From: Pusillimonas sp. UBA6240
Lineage (GTDB): Bacteria > Pseudomonadota > Gammaproteobacteria > Burkholderiales > Burkholderiaceae_B
Assembly: GCA_002441445.1 (NCBI GenBank)
Contig: DJWC01000071.1
Coordinates: forward strand, 244-24,665
Reading direction: 5' to 3'
DNA length: 24,422 nucleotides
Below, piece by piece: positions 15,499 to 23,724 of the stretch. The number at the start of each line of letters is the position of its first letter. Position 1 is the first letter of the stretch. Below the pieces are notes generated by a model that saw nothing but the letters and a program-made list of their open reading frames with translations, had not been told where the DNA came from and did no database searches. The position numbers and the translations under genes are program-made.

Positions 15499-18024
15499 AT
15501 GACGGAAGCGCCGCGCACATTCCCCGACCCGCTGGACCGTCCCGCCGGCGAACTCGAACAGCTACGGCGCGCCTGGCGGCGCCCGCGCGGCTGGCACGCC
15601 ATCACGGAAGTCAACAATAACTTTATCGGCCTGCTGTATCTGGGCACGGCCATGCTGTTCTTCCTGCTCGCGGGCGTGTTGGCGCTGATGATGCGCACCC
15701 AGCTGGCCGTGCCCGACAACGACTTGATCGGCCACAGCCTGTACAACCAATTGTTCACCATGCACGGTACCGTGATGATGTTCCTGTTCGCCGTGCCGGC
15801 GGTGGAGGCCATCGCCGTCCTGCTGCTGCCCAATATGCTGGGCGCGCGCGACCTGCCTTTCCCGCGCCTGTCCGCCTATGCGTATTGGGCCTACGCCGTC
15901 GGCGGCATCGTCTTCTTCTGCAGCATTTTCGCCGGCCTGGCGCCCGATGGCGGCTGGTTCATGTATCCGCCGCTGTCCAGCTCCGCCTATTCTCCGGCCG
16001 TCAATGCCGACTTCTGGCTGCTGGGCATAGGATTCATCGAGATCTCCGCCATCGCGGGGGCCATCGAGCTTGCGCTGGGCATTTTGCGCACTCGCGCGCC
16101 GGGCATGTCCCTGGACAAGATGCCCGTTTTCGCCTGGGTGATGCTGGTGTTTTCCGGCATGGTCATCATCGCTTTTCCCGCCGTCATCGTCGGCACCGCC
16201 CTGCTGGAACTGGAACGCGCCTTCGGCCTGCCCTTCTTCATCACCGACAGGGGCGGCGACCCGCTGCTCTGGCAGCATCTGTTCTGGTTCTTCGGCCATC
16301 CCGAGGTCTACATCATCTTCCTGCCCGGCGCCGGCATGGTGTCCATGATCGTCCCCGCCATGGCGGGCCGCCCGCTGATCGGCTACAGGCTGATCGTGCT
16401 GGCCGTCGTGGCCACGGGTTTTCTCAGTTTCGGCCTATGGGTGCACCATATGTTCGCCACCGGCATCCCGCAGCTTTCCATCAGTTTTTTCTCCGCCGCC
16501 AGCATGGCGGTGTCGGTGCCGACCGGAATACAGATATTCTCCTGGATCGCCACCATTGCCGCCGCCGCGCGCTTGCGCCCCCTGAAGACGCCGGCGTTAT
16601 TCATCTTGGGATTTTTCTTCATCTTTGTGCTGGGCGGGCTTACCGGCGTCATGGTGGCGCTGGCGCCTTTCGACCTTCAGGCGCACGACACCTACTTCGT
16701 CGTCGCCCACCTGCATTATGTATTGTTCGGCGGCATGGTGTTCCCGCTGTTCGCCGCTTTTTATTATTGGACTCCATTCATCAGCAGGCGCGCCTTGTCC
16801 GAGCGGCTGGGCCGCTGGGCTTTCTGGCTGATGTTCGCCGGTTTCAACATCGGCTTCTTTCCCATGCATTTCACCGGCTTGGCCGGCATGCCGCGCCGCG
16901 TCTATACCTACCCGGAAGTCTATGGCTGGGGACTCTTGAACATGGTGTCGACCGTCGGCGCCTATTTGATCGCCGCGGGCGTGCTGGTGTTCCTGTTCGA
17001 CCTGGCGCGCAACTTCCGCCCCACCAACACCGGCAACGCAGGCAATATCTGGAATGCCGGCACGCTGGAGTGGCTGGAAACCGGCACATACGGCCCGCGC
17101 AGCATTCCCGCGGTAAGCAGCCGCGAGCCCCTGTGGGACCAGCCCGGGCTTGCGGACGACGTAGAGGCCGGCCGGCATTACCTGCCCAATGCGCCGACCG
17201 GGGGGCGCTCCACCCTCGTCACCAGCGCCCTGCAGGCCCGCCCCCAGTATGTGCTGGATCTGCCGGGCCCCGGCTGGTCTCCCTTGCTGGCGGCCGTGGG
17301 CACGGCCGGCTTCTTCCTGCTGCTGACGGTCAAGATGACCATGCTGGCGGCCGCTTGCGGGGTATTGGCCATTGCCATGATATGGCGCTGGCTGTGGGAT
17401 TCGGACCCCGGCCCGTCTGCGCCGGTCGACATAGGCGGCGGCCTGCGGGCGCCGGTGCATAGCAGCGGCAGCGCTTCCCATTCATGGTGGGCGGCCATCA
17501 TGCTGCTCATGGTCAACGGCAGCATCCTCGGCAGCCTGGTGTTTACCTATCTGTTCCTGTGGACGACTTCGCCCGACGCCTGGCCGGCGGCCCGCGCCCT
17601 GCCCGGCACGGCGCTGCCGCTGGCCGCCGGCGCCTTGCTGCTGGCCAGCAGCGCATGGGTGGCGTGGATGGGACGCGGCCGGCGCAAGGAGCGGCGGCCG
17701 CGGCTGCATGCGGGGCTTCCGCCCGCCCTGGCGATGCTGCTGGCATCGGCCGGCCTGGAGGCCTATGGGCAGTGGGAGTTCGGCCTGCGCCCGCAGGACA
17801 GCGCCTACGCGGCCGCCGTCTATGCCTTGATAGGCCTGCAATGCGTGCTGGCAATCGTGGTGTGCTGGATGGCCGTATTCACGCTGGCCCGCTCGCTGGC
17901 GGGGAAATTGGCGCCGCAACGGCGCGCCAGCCTGGACACGATGACGCTGTTCTGGCATTACACGGCCGCCCAGGGGCTTGCGATCCTGGCCTTGATCCAT
18001 GGCTTTCCACGCTTGCCGGGGTGA
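15499..18024 (+). CDS. Fused cytochrome c oxidase subunits I and III
   Basis: Catalytic core of an A-type haem-copper oxidase: reduces O2 to water and pumps protons across the inner membrane. Residues 1-500 are subunit I and 590-841 a reduced subunit III, joined by a hydrophilic linker; fusion explains the 841-residue length. Ligands: His89 and His406 (low-spin haem), His404 (high-spin haem), His267, His316 and His317 (CuB), and cross-link Tyr271 (GHPEVYIIF). D-channel residues Asp118 (GARDLPFPR) and Glu269 are present, as are the propionate arginines 466-467. Unusually, the K-channel lysine of VPTGIK is Gln345 here. The subunit III part ends FWHYTAAQG, like the final helix of CoxC/CtaE, but the conserved Glu of its first core helix aligns with Asn673. 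The gene starts 14 bases after coxB with GGGGAG upstream. CoxN-like oxidases are the nearest relatives I can suggest. Confidence 0.93.
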   Translation: MTEAPRTFPDPLDRPAGELEQLRRAWRRPRGWHAITEVNNNFIGLLYLGTAMLFFLLAGVLALMMRTQLAVPDNDLIGHSLYNQLFTMHGTVMMFLFAVPAVEAIAVLLLPNMLGARDLPFPRLSAYAYWAYAVGGIVFFCSIFAGLAPDGGWFMYPPLSSSAYSPAVNADFWLLGIGFIEISAIAGAIELALGILRTRAPGMSLDKMPVFAWVMLVFSGMVIIAFPAVIVGTALLELERAFGLPFFITDRGGDPLLWQHLFWFFGHPEVYIIFLPGAGMVSMIVPAMAGRPLIGYRLIVLAVVATGFLSFGLWVHHMFATGIPQLSISFFSAASMAVSVPTGIQIFSWIATIAAAARLRPLKTPALFILGFFFIFVLGGLTGVMVALAPFDLQAHDTYFVVAHLHYVLFGGMVFPLFAAFYYWTPFISRRALSERLGRWAFWLMFAGFNIGFFPMHFTGLAGMPRRVYTYPEVYGWGLLNMVSTVGAYLIAAGVLVFLFDLARNFRPTNTGNAGNIWNAGTLEWLETGTYGPRSIPAVSSREPLWDQPGLADDVEAGRHYLPNAPTGGRSTLVTSALQARPQYVLDLPGPGWSPLLAAVGTAGFFLLLTVKMTMLAAACGVLAIAMIWRWLWDSDPGPSAPVDIGGGLRAPVHSSGSASHSWWAAIMLLMVNGSILGSLVFTYLFLWTTSPDAWPAARALPGTALPLAAGALLLASSAWVAWMGRGRRKERRPRLHAGLPPALAMLLASAGLEAYGQWEFGLRPQDSAYAAAVYALIGLQCVLAIVVCWMAVFTLARSLAGKLAPQRRASLDTMTLFWHYTAAQGLAILALIHGFPRLPG

Positions 18025-18028
18025 AGCC

Positions 18029-18370
18029 ATGCGCCATACTTTTCCGCACACGATGCTCTCCGTACTGGCCGGCCCCTTGATATGGGCGCTGCACTTCTTG
18101 CTGATCTATGTGTTCAACGGCATCGTGTGCGCACGGCCCGGACCGCAAGACGCCTGGATGGGCATCGCGCTGTCCTCCTGGGCCATCATCGCCTTCGGTC
18201 TGGCGGCGCTTGCCGCCATGGCGCTGATCCACCTGCGCCAGCGCCGCCGCCTGCTGCAAGCGGGCGATCCCCGCTTCCTGCCGTGGCTGGCCGGGGCGCT
18301 CAGCCTGCTGTCCGCCGTGGCTATCGTGTGGGAAACGATTCCAGTCCTGTTCATGCCGCCCTGCGGTTGA
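18029..18370 (+). CDS. Small membrane protein of the oxidase operon
   Basis: 113 residues with three hydrophobic segments (about 7-29, 45-68 and 82-108). The first carries LSVLAGPLIWALHFLLIYVF, and Cys residues lie at the ends of the first loop (VCARPG) and C-terminus (MPPCG). I do not recognise a named family with certainty. It starts 4 bases after the subunit I/III stop, with GGGGTGA overlapping that stop as ribosome-binding site, so translational coupling is likely. Location and topology suggest an accessory or fourth subunit, or an assembly factor, of this oxidase, analogous in position to the small last gene of coxMNOP-type operons. An earlier in-frame ATG at 17999 would overlap the upstream gene and lacks support. 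Confidence 0.75.
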   Translation: MRHTFPHTMLSVLAGPLIWALHFLLIYVFNGIVCARPGPQDAWMGIALSSWAIIAFGLAALAAMALIHLRQRRRLLQAGDPRFLPWLAGALSLLSAVAIVWETIPVLFMPPCG

Positions 18371-18380
18371 CCGGCGCCTC

Positions 18381-18449
18381 CCGGCCGGCCGCGCCTCGCC
18401 GGCCGCGCCTGCCAGCCGCGCCGCGCCAACTGCAACTCGCCGGCCGGCC
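18381..18449. repeat. GC-rich repeated palindromes after the oxidase operon
   Basis: The self-complementary CCGGCCGGCC occurs at 18381-18390 and 18440-18449. Between them CCGGCCGCGCCT is repeated at 18385-18396 and 18399-18410 (period 14). These could form strong structure in the 3' end of the oxidase mRNA; no T-tract follows. Confidence 0.4.
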
Positions 18450-18622
18450 CCGCGCGAATCACCGGCATGCGCCCATGCCAGCCATATATATGACATACTA
18501 GCCCCGTCCGCGGCGCAATCGCGCCTTTGCGCTGCGGCCAATATGGCTCAAGGGGACTGCCAAGGGCTGCGATGGTCTGGGCCGATGCGAACGCATCGCC
18601 CGCCACTCCACAGAGGTAGAAC

Positions 18623-19708
18623 ATGACTGAAAACATGGACTCCCGCCACCAGGCAAGCCTCGTGCATGGCGGCGACCTGGCCGCTCCCTACACCGCCATG
18701 GCCGAGGAAGAAGCCGCCGAGCTCGCGCGCGTCCATTACGGGCTCGAAGGGCGCTTGCTGCGGTTCGCCACGGAAAAGGACGACACTTTCCGCTTGGACG
18801 CCGCCGACGGCGGGCGCTATGTGCTCAAGATCGCCAACCCTTCCGAGGCGCCGCAGGACATCGATCTGCAACTGAAAGTCCTTCAGCATATCGAACGCGC
18901 GGACCCATCCCTGCCCGTGCCGCGCGTCCTCGCCGACAAGCATGGCGGCCACTGCACCCAGGTCGTGGACCGCGCGGCGCAGCCGCGCCGTCTCAGGTTG
19001 ATGAGCTATCTGGAGGGGACTCCGCTGGACAGTACGCCGTCATCCCCGCGGGAGCGGGAATGTATCGGCGAAGTGCTTGGCCGGCTGAGGCTGGCGACAG
19101 CGGGGTTTTCCCACCCGGCCGACAGCAGGCGGCTGCCCTGGGACGTCAAGCATCTTCTCGGGCTGATCCCTTTGCTGGACAAGGTCGAAGACGCGGGGCA
19201 GCAAAGGCGGCTGCATGCGGGGCTGGCGCGATTCCGGGAAATAGAGCCCGGACTGCGCGCCCTGCGCTCGCAAGTGCTGCACAATGACTTCAGCAAATCC
19301 AATATCGTCGTCGACCACGGCCGCCCCGATTTCGTAACCGGCATCATCGACTTCGGCGACACCGTGCGCACCGCCATCGCCGTCGATGTCTCGACCGCGC
19401 TGCTCAATCAATTGCCGCGCCTGCCGGCCTACCAGCCGGGCGACGATCTGTTCGCCGACGGACGGGATCTGCTGCGCGGCTATCTGCGCGTCGCCGACCT
19501 GACGAGCGACGAACTGGCGCTGATTCCCCACCTGGTCATGGGGCGCGTCGTCGCCAGGGCGCTGATCACCTTGTGGCGCGCCCGCATGTTCCCCGAAAAC
19601 GCCCGCTACATCCTGCGCAATACCGAGCCCGGCTGGGCGCAGCTGGACTGGTTTCTGTCGCATTCGATAAAAGGCCTCTCGGCCATGCTTGCGCCATCCG
19701 GCGGATAA
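18623..19708 (+). CDS. APH-family small-molecule kinase (hydroxylysine-kinase-like)
   Basis: Cytoplasmic kinase of the aminoglycoside phosphotransferase/choline kinase fold, transferring phosphate from ATP to a small amino alcohol. The 361 residues show the ATP-binding Lys69 (RYVLKIANP), the catalytic loop VLHNDFSKSNIVVD (218-231, Asp222 base and Asn227) and the magnesium-binding Asp243 (GIIDFGD). Early residues 35-80 form the N-lobe; the LMSYLEGTPL hinge lies at 126-135. The start has GAGG about ten bases upstream. A class III PLP enzyme of the phospho-lyase type follows 39 bases later. In animals the analogous kinase (HYKK/AGPHD1) phosphorylates 5-hydroxylysine for PHYKPL; fused bacterial kinase-lyase proteins of this type also exist. 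The substrate here is inferred from that pairing; ethanolamine or another amino alcohol is possible. Antibiotic resistance is unlikely given context. Confidence 0.85.
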   Translation: MTENMDSRHQASLVHGGDLAAPYTAMAEEEAAELARVHYGLEGRLLRFATEKDDTFRLDAADGGRYVLKIANPSEAPQDIDLQLKVLQHIERADPSLPVPRVLADKHGGHCTQVVDRAAQPRRLRLMSYLEGTPLDSTPSSPRERECIGEVLGRLRLATAGFSHPADSRRLPWDVKHLLGLIPLLDKVEDAGQQRRLHAGLARFREIEPGLRALRSQVLHNDFSKSNIVVDHGRPDFVTGIIDFGDTVRTAIAVDVSTALLNQLPRLPAYQPGDDLFADGRDLLRGYLRVADLTSDELALIPHLVMGRVVARALITLWRARMFPENARYILRNTEPGWAQLDWFLSHSIKGLSAMLAPSGG

Positions 19709-19747
19709 GGCAGCCGCCGGCCCGCAAGTCCTCGATAAGGAAACATC

Positions 19748-21106
19748 ATGGATATCGCCCACAACAAATCGCCTGGAAAGATGGTCAACGCCTTCAATCC
19801 GTCGGAACTGAACCGCCTAGACTCCTATACCCGCGGCCTGATCGAACGCCGCGCCCGCCTGCTTGGGCCCGCTTATCGCCTCTTCTACAAGCATCCCGTG
19901 CAAATCAGCCGCGGCAGCGGGGTCTTGCTGTACGACAAGGACGGCAACGAATACCTGGACGCCTACAATAACGTCGTCTCGGTCGGCCATGCCCATCCTC
20001 GCGTGGTCCAGGCCATCTCGGAACAGCTTTCCGTGTTGTGCACCCATACGCGCTATCTGCAGGAGGGCATACTCGATTACGCGGAGCAATTGTTGCCAAC
20101 CTTCGGCGGCGAGCTGGGCAGGTCGGGGCATTTGATGCTGACCTGCACGGGCTCGGAAGCCAACGACCTAGCCTTGCGCATCGCCCAATACCACACGTCC
20201 AGGCAGGGCATCATCATCACCGCCGAGGCCTACCACGGCAATTCCCACCTGACCGCGGGCATCTCGCCTTCTTTGGGGGCCGCGTCGCCGCTGGGCACCT
20301 GGGTGCGCCAGATACCGGCGCCCGATTCCTATCGCATCCCGCCCGAGAATATGGGGCGCTGGCTGGCCGATCAGGTGGAAATCCAGATCCGCGACCTCGA
20401 ACGCCACGGCAACGGCCTGGCGGCATTCATCGCCGATGCCGCGTTTTCTTCCGACGGCATTTTCACCCACCCCGCCGATTTGCTGGCTCCGGTCGCGCAG
20501 GTCGTGCACAAGGCGGGGGGCCTGTATATTGCCGACGAAGTCCAATCCGGCTTCGGCCGGCTGGGCGATACGCTCTGGGGCTATCAGCGCCATGGCGTGC
20601 ATCCCGATATCGTAACGATGGGCAAGCCCATGGGCAACGGTTTTCCGGTCGCCGGCGTCGCGGTAAGCCCGCAGGCCGTCGCCCGCTTCGGGCACGACAT
20701 GCGCTACTTCAATACTTTTGGCGGCAATACGGTCGCGGTGGCGGCCGCCCAGGCCACTTACGATGTCATCCGCGACGAAAACCTGCTGGATCAGGCCCGC
20801 CGGGTGGGCGATGCGCTGCGCGGCGGGCTGCGGGACCTGGCCCAGCGCCATGAATGCATAGGCGATGTGCGCGGCGCCGGGCTGTACATCGGCGTGGAGC
20901 TGGTCAAAGATAGAAGCACCAAGGAACCGGACGCCGCCATGGCGGCCGCCATCGTCAATGGCTTGCGCGAACGCCGGGTGCTGATCTCGGCCACCGGCTT
21001 CCACGCAAACACGCTGAAGATACGGCCGCCCCTGGTCTTCACCGAAGCGCACGCCGGCCGGCTGCTGGAGGCGCTGGAGGATGTATTGCGCGGCCGGGAC
21101 GCCTGA
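19748..21106 (+). CDS. Class III PLP enzyme, probable phospho-lyase (AGXT2L-like)
   Basis: Fold-type I PLP protein of aminotransferase class III, 452 residues. The PLP Schiff-base lysine is Lys293 in VTMGKPMGNGFPVAG, with Asp263 (LYIADEVQSGFGR) pairing with the pyridine nitrogen, GSEAND (135-140) binding phosphate and the ring-stacking Tyr162 in AYHGNSH. The early segment DAYNNVVSVGHAHPRV (71-86) and the TRYLQEGILDYAEQL stretch recall the AGXT2L1/AGXT2L2 branch, which eliminates phosphate and ammonia from phosphoethanolamine or 5-phosphohydroxylysine instead of transaminating. The preceding kinase gene (39-base gap, AGGAA before this start) would make the phosphorylated substrate. Reaction assignment is inference from branch resemblance and pairing; a genuine aminotransferase cannot be excluded. 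Confidence 0.87.
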   Translation: MDIAHNKSPGKMVNAFNPSELNRLDSYTRGLIERRARLLGPAYRLFYKHPVQISRGSGVLLYDKDGNEYLDAYNNVVSVGHAHPRVVQAISEQLSVLCTHTRYLQEGILDYAEQLLPTFGGELGRSGHLMLTCTGSEANDLALRIAQYHTSRQGIIITAEAYHGNSHLTAGISPSLGAASPLGTWVRQIPAPDSYRIPPENMGRWLADQVEIQIRDLERHGNGLAAFIADAAFSSDGIFTHPADLLAPVAQVVHKAGGLYIADEVQSGFGRLGDTLWGYQRHGVHPDIVTMGKPMGNGFPVAGVAVSPQAVARFGHDMRYFNTFGGNTVAVAAAQATYDVIRDENLLDQARRVGDALRGGLRDLAQRHECIGDVRGAGLYIGVELVKDRSTKEPDAAMAAAIVNGLRERRVLISATGFHANTLKIRPPLVFTEAHAGRLLEALEDVLRGRDA

Positions 21107-21135
21107 CGGCGTGTACGCCGCGGCCGGAAAGCCCG

Positions 21136-21154
21136 GGCCGCCGCTCAGGCGGCC
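21136..21154. terminator. Hairpin between convergent genes, possible bidirectional terminator
   Basis: GGCCGCC and GGCGGCC form a perfect 7-bp stem with a 5-base loop between the phospho-lyase stop (21106) and the regulator stop (21163). No T-tract on either side, so termination strength is doubtful. Confidence 0.4.
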
Positions 21155-21162
21155 GACGATAT

Positions 21163-21876
21163 TCAGAACGAGCGCTGCGCCATGCTGGCCAAGCGCCGCA
21201 GATAGGGCTCATCGCAGAGCTCCCAGTCGGCGCGCTTGCCTGTTACATAGCCGCGCGCCTGCCATTCGGTGAACAGCCGGCTCAGCGTTTCGGCGCGCAT
21301 CCCCAGGTGGGCCGCCAACTGGCGCTGGCTGAGAGGCAAGTGTATGGTGTCGCCCTGCTTTTTCTTCAGGCTCAGCAGGTAATCGGCCAGCCGCTCGGCC
21401 GCGGAACTGGAGCTTATCCAGTCCACCCTGTTCACCTGGGCATACAGCGCGCTGCTCAAGCCGGCCAGCATGCGCAAAGCCAGTTCGGGCCGCGTCCGGC
21501 ATGCGTGCTGCAGGCTGGCGCGCTGCAAGCGATACAGCCGGACCGCGCTGCGCGCCCTGGCGCACATGGGGTAGCGCCCGTGCGGCATGAACATGGCGGC
21601 TTCGGCCACTGTTTGCCCCGGTTCGAACACCTGGAACACCCTTTCGTCGCCATTGTGGCAATAACGAAACACTTCCACCTGGCCGCTCTGCAGCAGCAGA
21701 TAGCTTTTGGCCTCATCCCCCTCGCTGAACAGTATTTCCCCCGCTTCGGCCTCTTGCGCCCGCGCGCCTTCCGCCACTAACTGGGCGATCTGCGCGTCCA
21801 GTCCTCTCAAGAGCCGGTGCTGAAGCAGCAGCGACACAGAGGGCGCACATTCTTCCGGCAAGTTGACTTTTGTCAT
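21163..21876 (-). CDS. Crp/Fnr family transcriptional regulator
   Basis: 237-residue DNA-binding regulator with an N-terminal cyclic-nucleotide-like beta-barrel (about 20-130; GEILFSEGDEAKSYLLLQSGQVEVF), a dimer helix (130-170) and a C-terminal winged helix (175-225). The recognition helix RQLAAHLGMRAETLSRLF has Glu196, Ser199 and Arg200 in the E-x-x-S-R arrangement of FNR, predicting recognition of TTGAT-type half-sites. Only one cysteine (Cys10) lies near the N-terminus, so an FNR-type [4Fe-4S] cluster is not expected; a DNR/NnrR-like haem or another sensor, or no ligand, is possible. The start ATG 21876 lacks a Shine-Dalgarno match. On the minus strand a perfect TATAAT (21931-21926) lies about 50 bases upstream. 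It is divergent from an ABC transporter operon, its most likely target. Confidence 0.9.
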   Translation of the reverse strand: MTKVNLPEECAPSVSLLLQHRLLRGLDAQIAQLVAEGARAQEAEAGEILFSEGDEAKSYLLLQSGQVEVFRYCHNGDERVFQVFEPGQTVAEAAMFMPHGRYPMCARARSAVRLYRLQRASLQHACRTRPELALRMLAGLSSALYAQVNRVDWISSSSAAERLADYLLSLKKKQGDTIHLPLSQRQLAAHLGMRAETLSRLFTEWQARGYVTGKRADWELCDEPYLRRLASMAQRSF

Positions 21877-21893
21877 TGGGGACCAAGTTGCGG

Positions 21894-21931
21894 AATGAGA
21901 AAATTTTTATTTGATAATAGTTCTCATTATA
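21894..21931 (+). promoter_or_regulatory. Fur-box-like operator within an inverted repeat and TTGAT half-site
   Basis: 21913-21931 matches the 19-base Fur consensus at 14 positions (GATAAT and CATTAT arms intact). Overlapping it, AATGAGAA (21894-21901) and TTCTCATT (21921-21928) are perfect 8-bp inverted copies with a 19-base spacer. A TTGAT half-site for an FNR-type regulator lies at 21911-21915 without its ATCAA partner. TATAAT on the minus strand (21931-21926) could serve the regulator gene. Confidence 0.55.
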
Positions 21932-21934
21932 TAA

Positions 21935-22942
21935 ATGTTCAATCACAACCGCACTCTGCGCAAAGCGCTGATGGGACTCGCCCTGGTGGCCGGCATGCTT
22001 GCGGGCGCCGTGCATACGGGCGCCGTACATGCGGCGCCCGCCTATCCCAAGCTGACGCTGGCGGGGCCGTCCGCCGTGGTCACCTACCCGCTGCTGCATA
22101 TGCTGGAAACCGGCGCGCTCAAGGACTATGCCCAGGAAGTCGAGTTCCGCCTATGGCAGAACCCGGACCAGTTGCGGGTCCTGCTGGCCAAGAAGGAAAT
22201 CGACTACAGCGCCTCGCCCAGCAACCTGCCCGCCCTGATGTATAACCGGGGCGATCAGGTCAAACTTCTGAACATATCGGTCTGGGGCATATTGTGGTTG
22301 GTCAGCAGCGACCCCAAGGTGCGCGGATTCGAGGATCTGGCCGGCGAGGAGCTGCTGGTCCCCTTCCAGCGCGACTTGCCGGCGGTTCTGCTGGACACTC
22401 TGCTCGACGCCCAGAAGCGCCCTGACGGCAAGCCCGTGCGCCTGCGCCGCACGCGCGATGCGCAGGATGCCATCGCCCTGATGCTGACGGGGCAGGGCAA
22501 GCATGCGCTGCTCGTGGAGCCGACAGCCTCGTTGCTGTTGTGGCGCGCGCAGCAGGCCGGCGCTGAGCTGTACCGGGCCCAGAGCCTGGAAGACGCCTGG
22601 CGCGCCAGCTTCCCCGATCGCGCCGAACTGCCCCAGGCCGGCATCATCGCCAACTCCCACATCGCCGGCGATGGGCGGCTGAACAAGGCGGTCGAGCGCG
22701 CCTATGCCGAGTCGGCGGCATGGTGCAAAGCCAATGCGGCCGCCTGCGCCGAAATGGTCCACCGCCATATTCCGCATCTGCCCGTGCCCGCCATCGAAAC
22801 CGCCATCCGCGTCACGCGCCTGGAAAGCCGGCCCGCGAACTCCATCCGGCCCCAGCTCGAAGCCCTTTACGGCCTGCTGGGTGAACGGTACCCGCAAGCC
22901 ATCGGCGGCCGCCTGCCGGATTCGGGGTTCTACGGGCCATGA
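21935..22942 (+). CDS. NitT/TauT-type ABC transporter substrate-binding protein
   Basis: Periplasmic solute-binding protein, 335 residues, with a Sec signal peptide (RTLRKALMGLALVAGMLAGA, cleavage after residue 33, VHA-APAYP). The mature body has the two-lobed NMT1/SsuA-like pattern: PKLTLAGPSAVVTYPLLHMLETG at the start, the lobe segment LAKKEIDYSASPSNLPALMYNRG and FEDLAGEELLVPFQRDLPAVLL. The substrate is unknown: nitrate, sulfonates, pyrimidine precursors and others are used by the family. The start ATG 21935 has no Shine-Dalgarno sequence and lies 4 bases from the Fur-box-like site, so the mRNA may be leaderless or very short-leadered. The permease start overlaps its stop by 4 bases (ATGA), showing translational coupling. 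Confidence 0.85.
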   Translation: MFNHNRTLRKALMGLALVAGMLAGAVHTGAVHAAPAYPKLTLAGPSAVVTYPLLHMLETGALKDYAQEVEFRLWQNPDQLRVLLAKKEIDYSASPSNLPALMYNRGDQVKLLNISVWGILWLVSSDPKVRGFEDLAGEELLVPFQRDLPAVLLDTLLDAQKRPDGKPVRLRRTRDAQDAIALMLTGQGKHALLVEPTASLLLWRAQQAGAELYRAQSLEDAWRASFPDRAELPQAGIIANSHIAGDGRLNKAVERAYAESAAWCKANAAACAEMVHRHIPHLPVPAIETAIRVTRLESRPANSIRPQLEALYGLLGERYPQAIGGRLPDSGFYGP

Positions 22943-23724
22943 AGCCAATGGCGAACCTGAAGCGGCCGGGGCGCACATCGCGGCTATGGAGCCTGTTGGG
23001 CGTGTTGCTGCTGCTGGCGGGCTGGCAGGTGAGCGCCTCCTATATGGGACCGCTGCTGATGGCCACGCCGCTGGAGACATTCAAGGCCATTCCCCGGCTG
23101 CTGTCCAGCGACAGCTTCCTGCTCCATGCCGGCGACAGCCTGCTGCGCATCGCGGTCGGCGTCAGCACAGGCTGCGCCATAGGTTTCGCCCTGGGCGTTT
23201 TGGCCGGCCACAATACCCGCGTGCGCGGCCTGCTGGAGCCCATGCGATGGCTGCTGATGGCGATTCCGCCGGTCGTCGTGGTCGTGCTGGCCATGCTGTG
23301 GTTCGGCCTGGGTTCGCCCATGGTGATCTTCATGACCGTATTGATGATGGCGCCCGGCATGTATGTCAACACCGTCAAGGGCATGCTGCAGGTGGACCGC
23401 AATCTGATCGAGATGACGCATGTGTACCGTTACGGCTTCTGGCGCCGGCTGCGGCATTTGTATCTGCCGGCCTTGACCGCTCCGCTGACCGCGGCGTTGC
23501 TGATAGCCACCTGCGGCGGCGTGCGGCTGGTCGTCATGGCCGAAGTACTGGGCGCGGAGAGCGGCGCGGGCTATGCGCTGGCCAATGCCCGCAGCACTTT
23601 CGACAGTGCTGAGCTCTACGCGTGGATCGTGCTGATCCTGCTGCTGGTGGCTGTGCTGGAGTTCGCCCTGCTGCAGCCGCTGCAGCGCCGCCTGGGCCAG
23701 TGGCAGGAGCCCAGCAATGCTTGA
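22939..23724 (+). CDS. ABC transporter permease (NitT/TauT type)
   Basis: Inner-membrane channel subunit of a binding-protein-dependent importer, 261 residues with about six membrane helices (first at about 17-33). The EAA-type cytoplasmic loop that contacts the ATPase is visible as EMTHVYRYGFWRRLRHLYLPAL (residues about 156-177). The BPD_transp_1 core covers about 60-255. It overlaps the substrate-binding gene by 4 bases upstream, and its last codons overlap the ATPase start (ATG 23717) by 8 bases, a strong sign of one operon. The only family-level specificity clue is its resemblance to SsuC/TauC/NrtB permeases. Confidence 0.92.
   Translation: MKPMANLKRPGRTSRLWSLLGVLLLLAGWQVSASYMGPLLMATPLETFKAIPRLLSSDSFLLHAGDSLLRIAVGVSTGCAIGFALGVLAGHNTRVRGLLEPMRWLLMAIPPVVVVVLAMLWFGLGSPMVIFMTVLMMAPGMYVNTVKGMLQVDRNLIEMTHVYRYGFWRRLRHLYLPALTAPLTAALLIATCGGVRLVVMAEVLGAESGAGYALANARSTFDSAELYAWIVLILLLVAVLEFALLQPLQRRLGQWQEPSNA

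Noticed and set aside
15885..17462. 525-codon plus-strand frame inside the fused oxidase subunit gene
   Set aside because: Out-of-frame Arg/His-rich reading of the oxidase; the real frame shows every haem and copper ligand.
18381..18449. CRISPR-like repeats
   Set aside because: Repeats are 10-12 bases, GC-rich and self-overlapping, with no regular spacers and no cas genes.
18623..19708. Aminoglycoside resistance enzyme
   Set aside because: The fold is APH-like, but pairing with a phospho-lyase-type PLP enzyme and absence of mobile elements favour a metabolic kinase.
21911..21924. Complete FNR box before the transporter
   Set aside because: TTGAT is present but the second half after four bases is GTTCT rather than ATCAA; kept only as a half-site.
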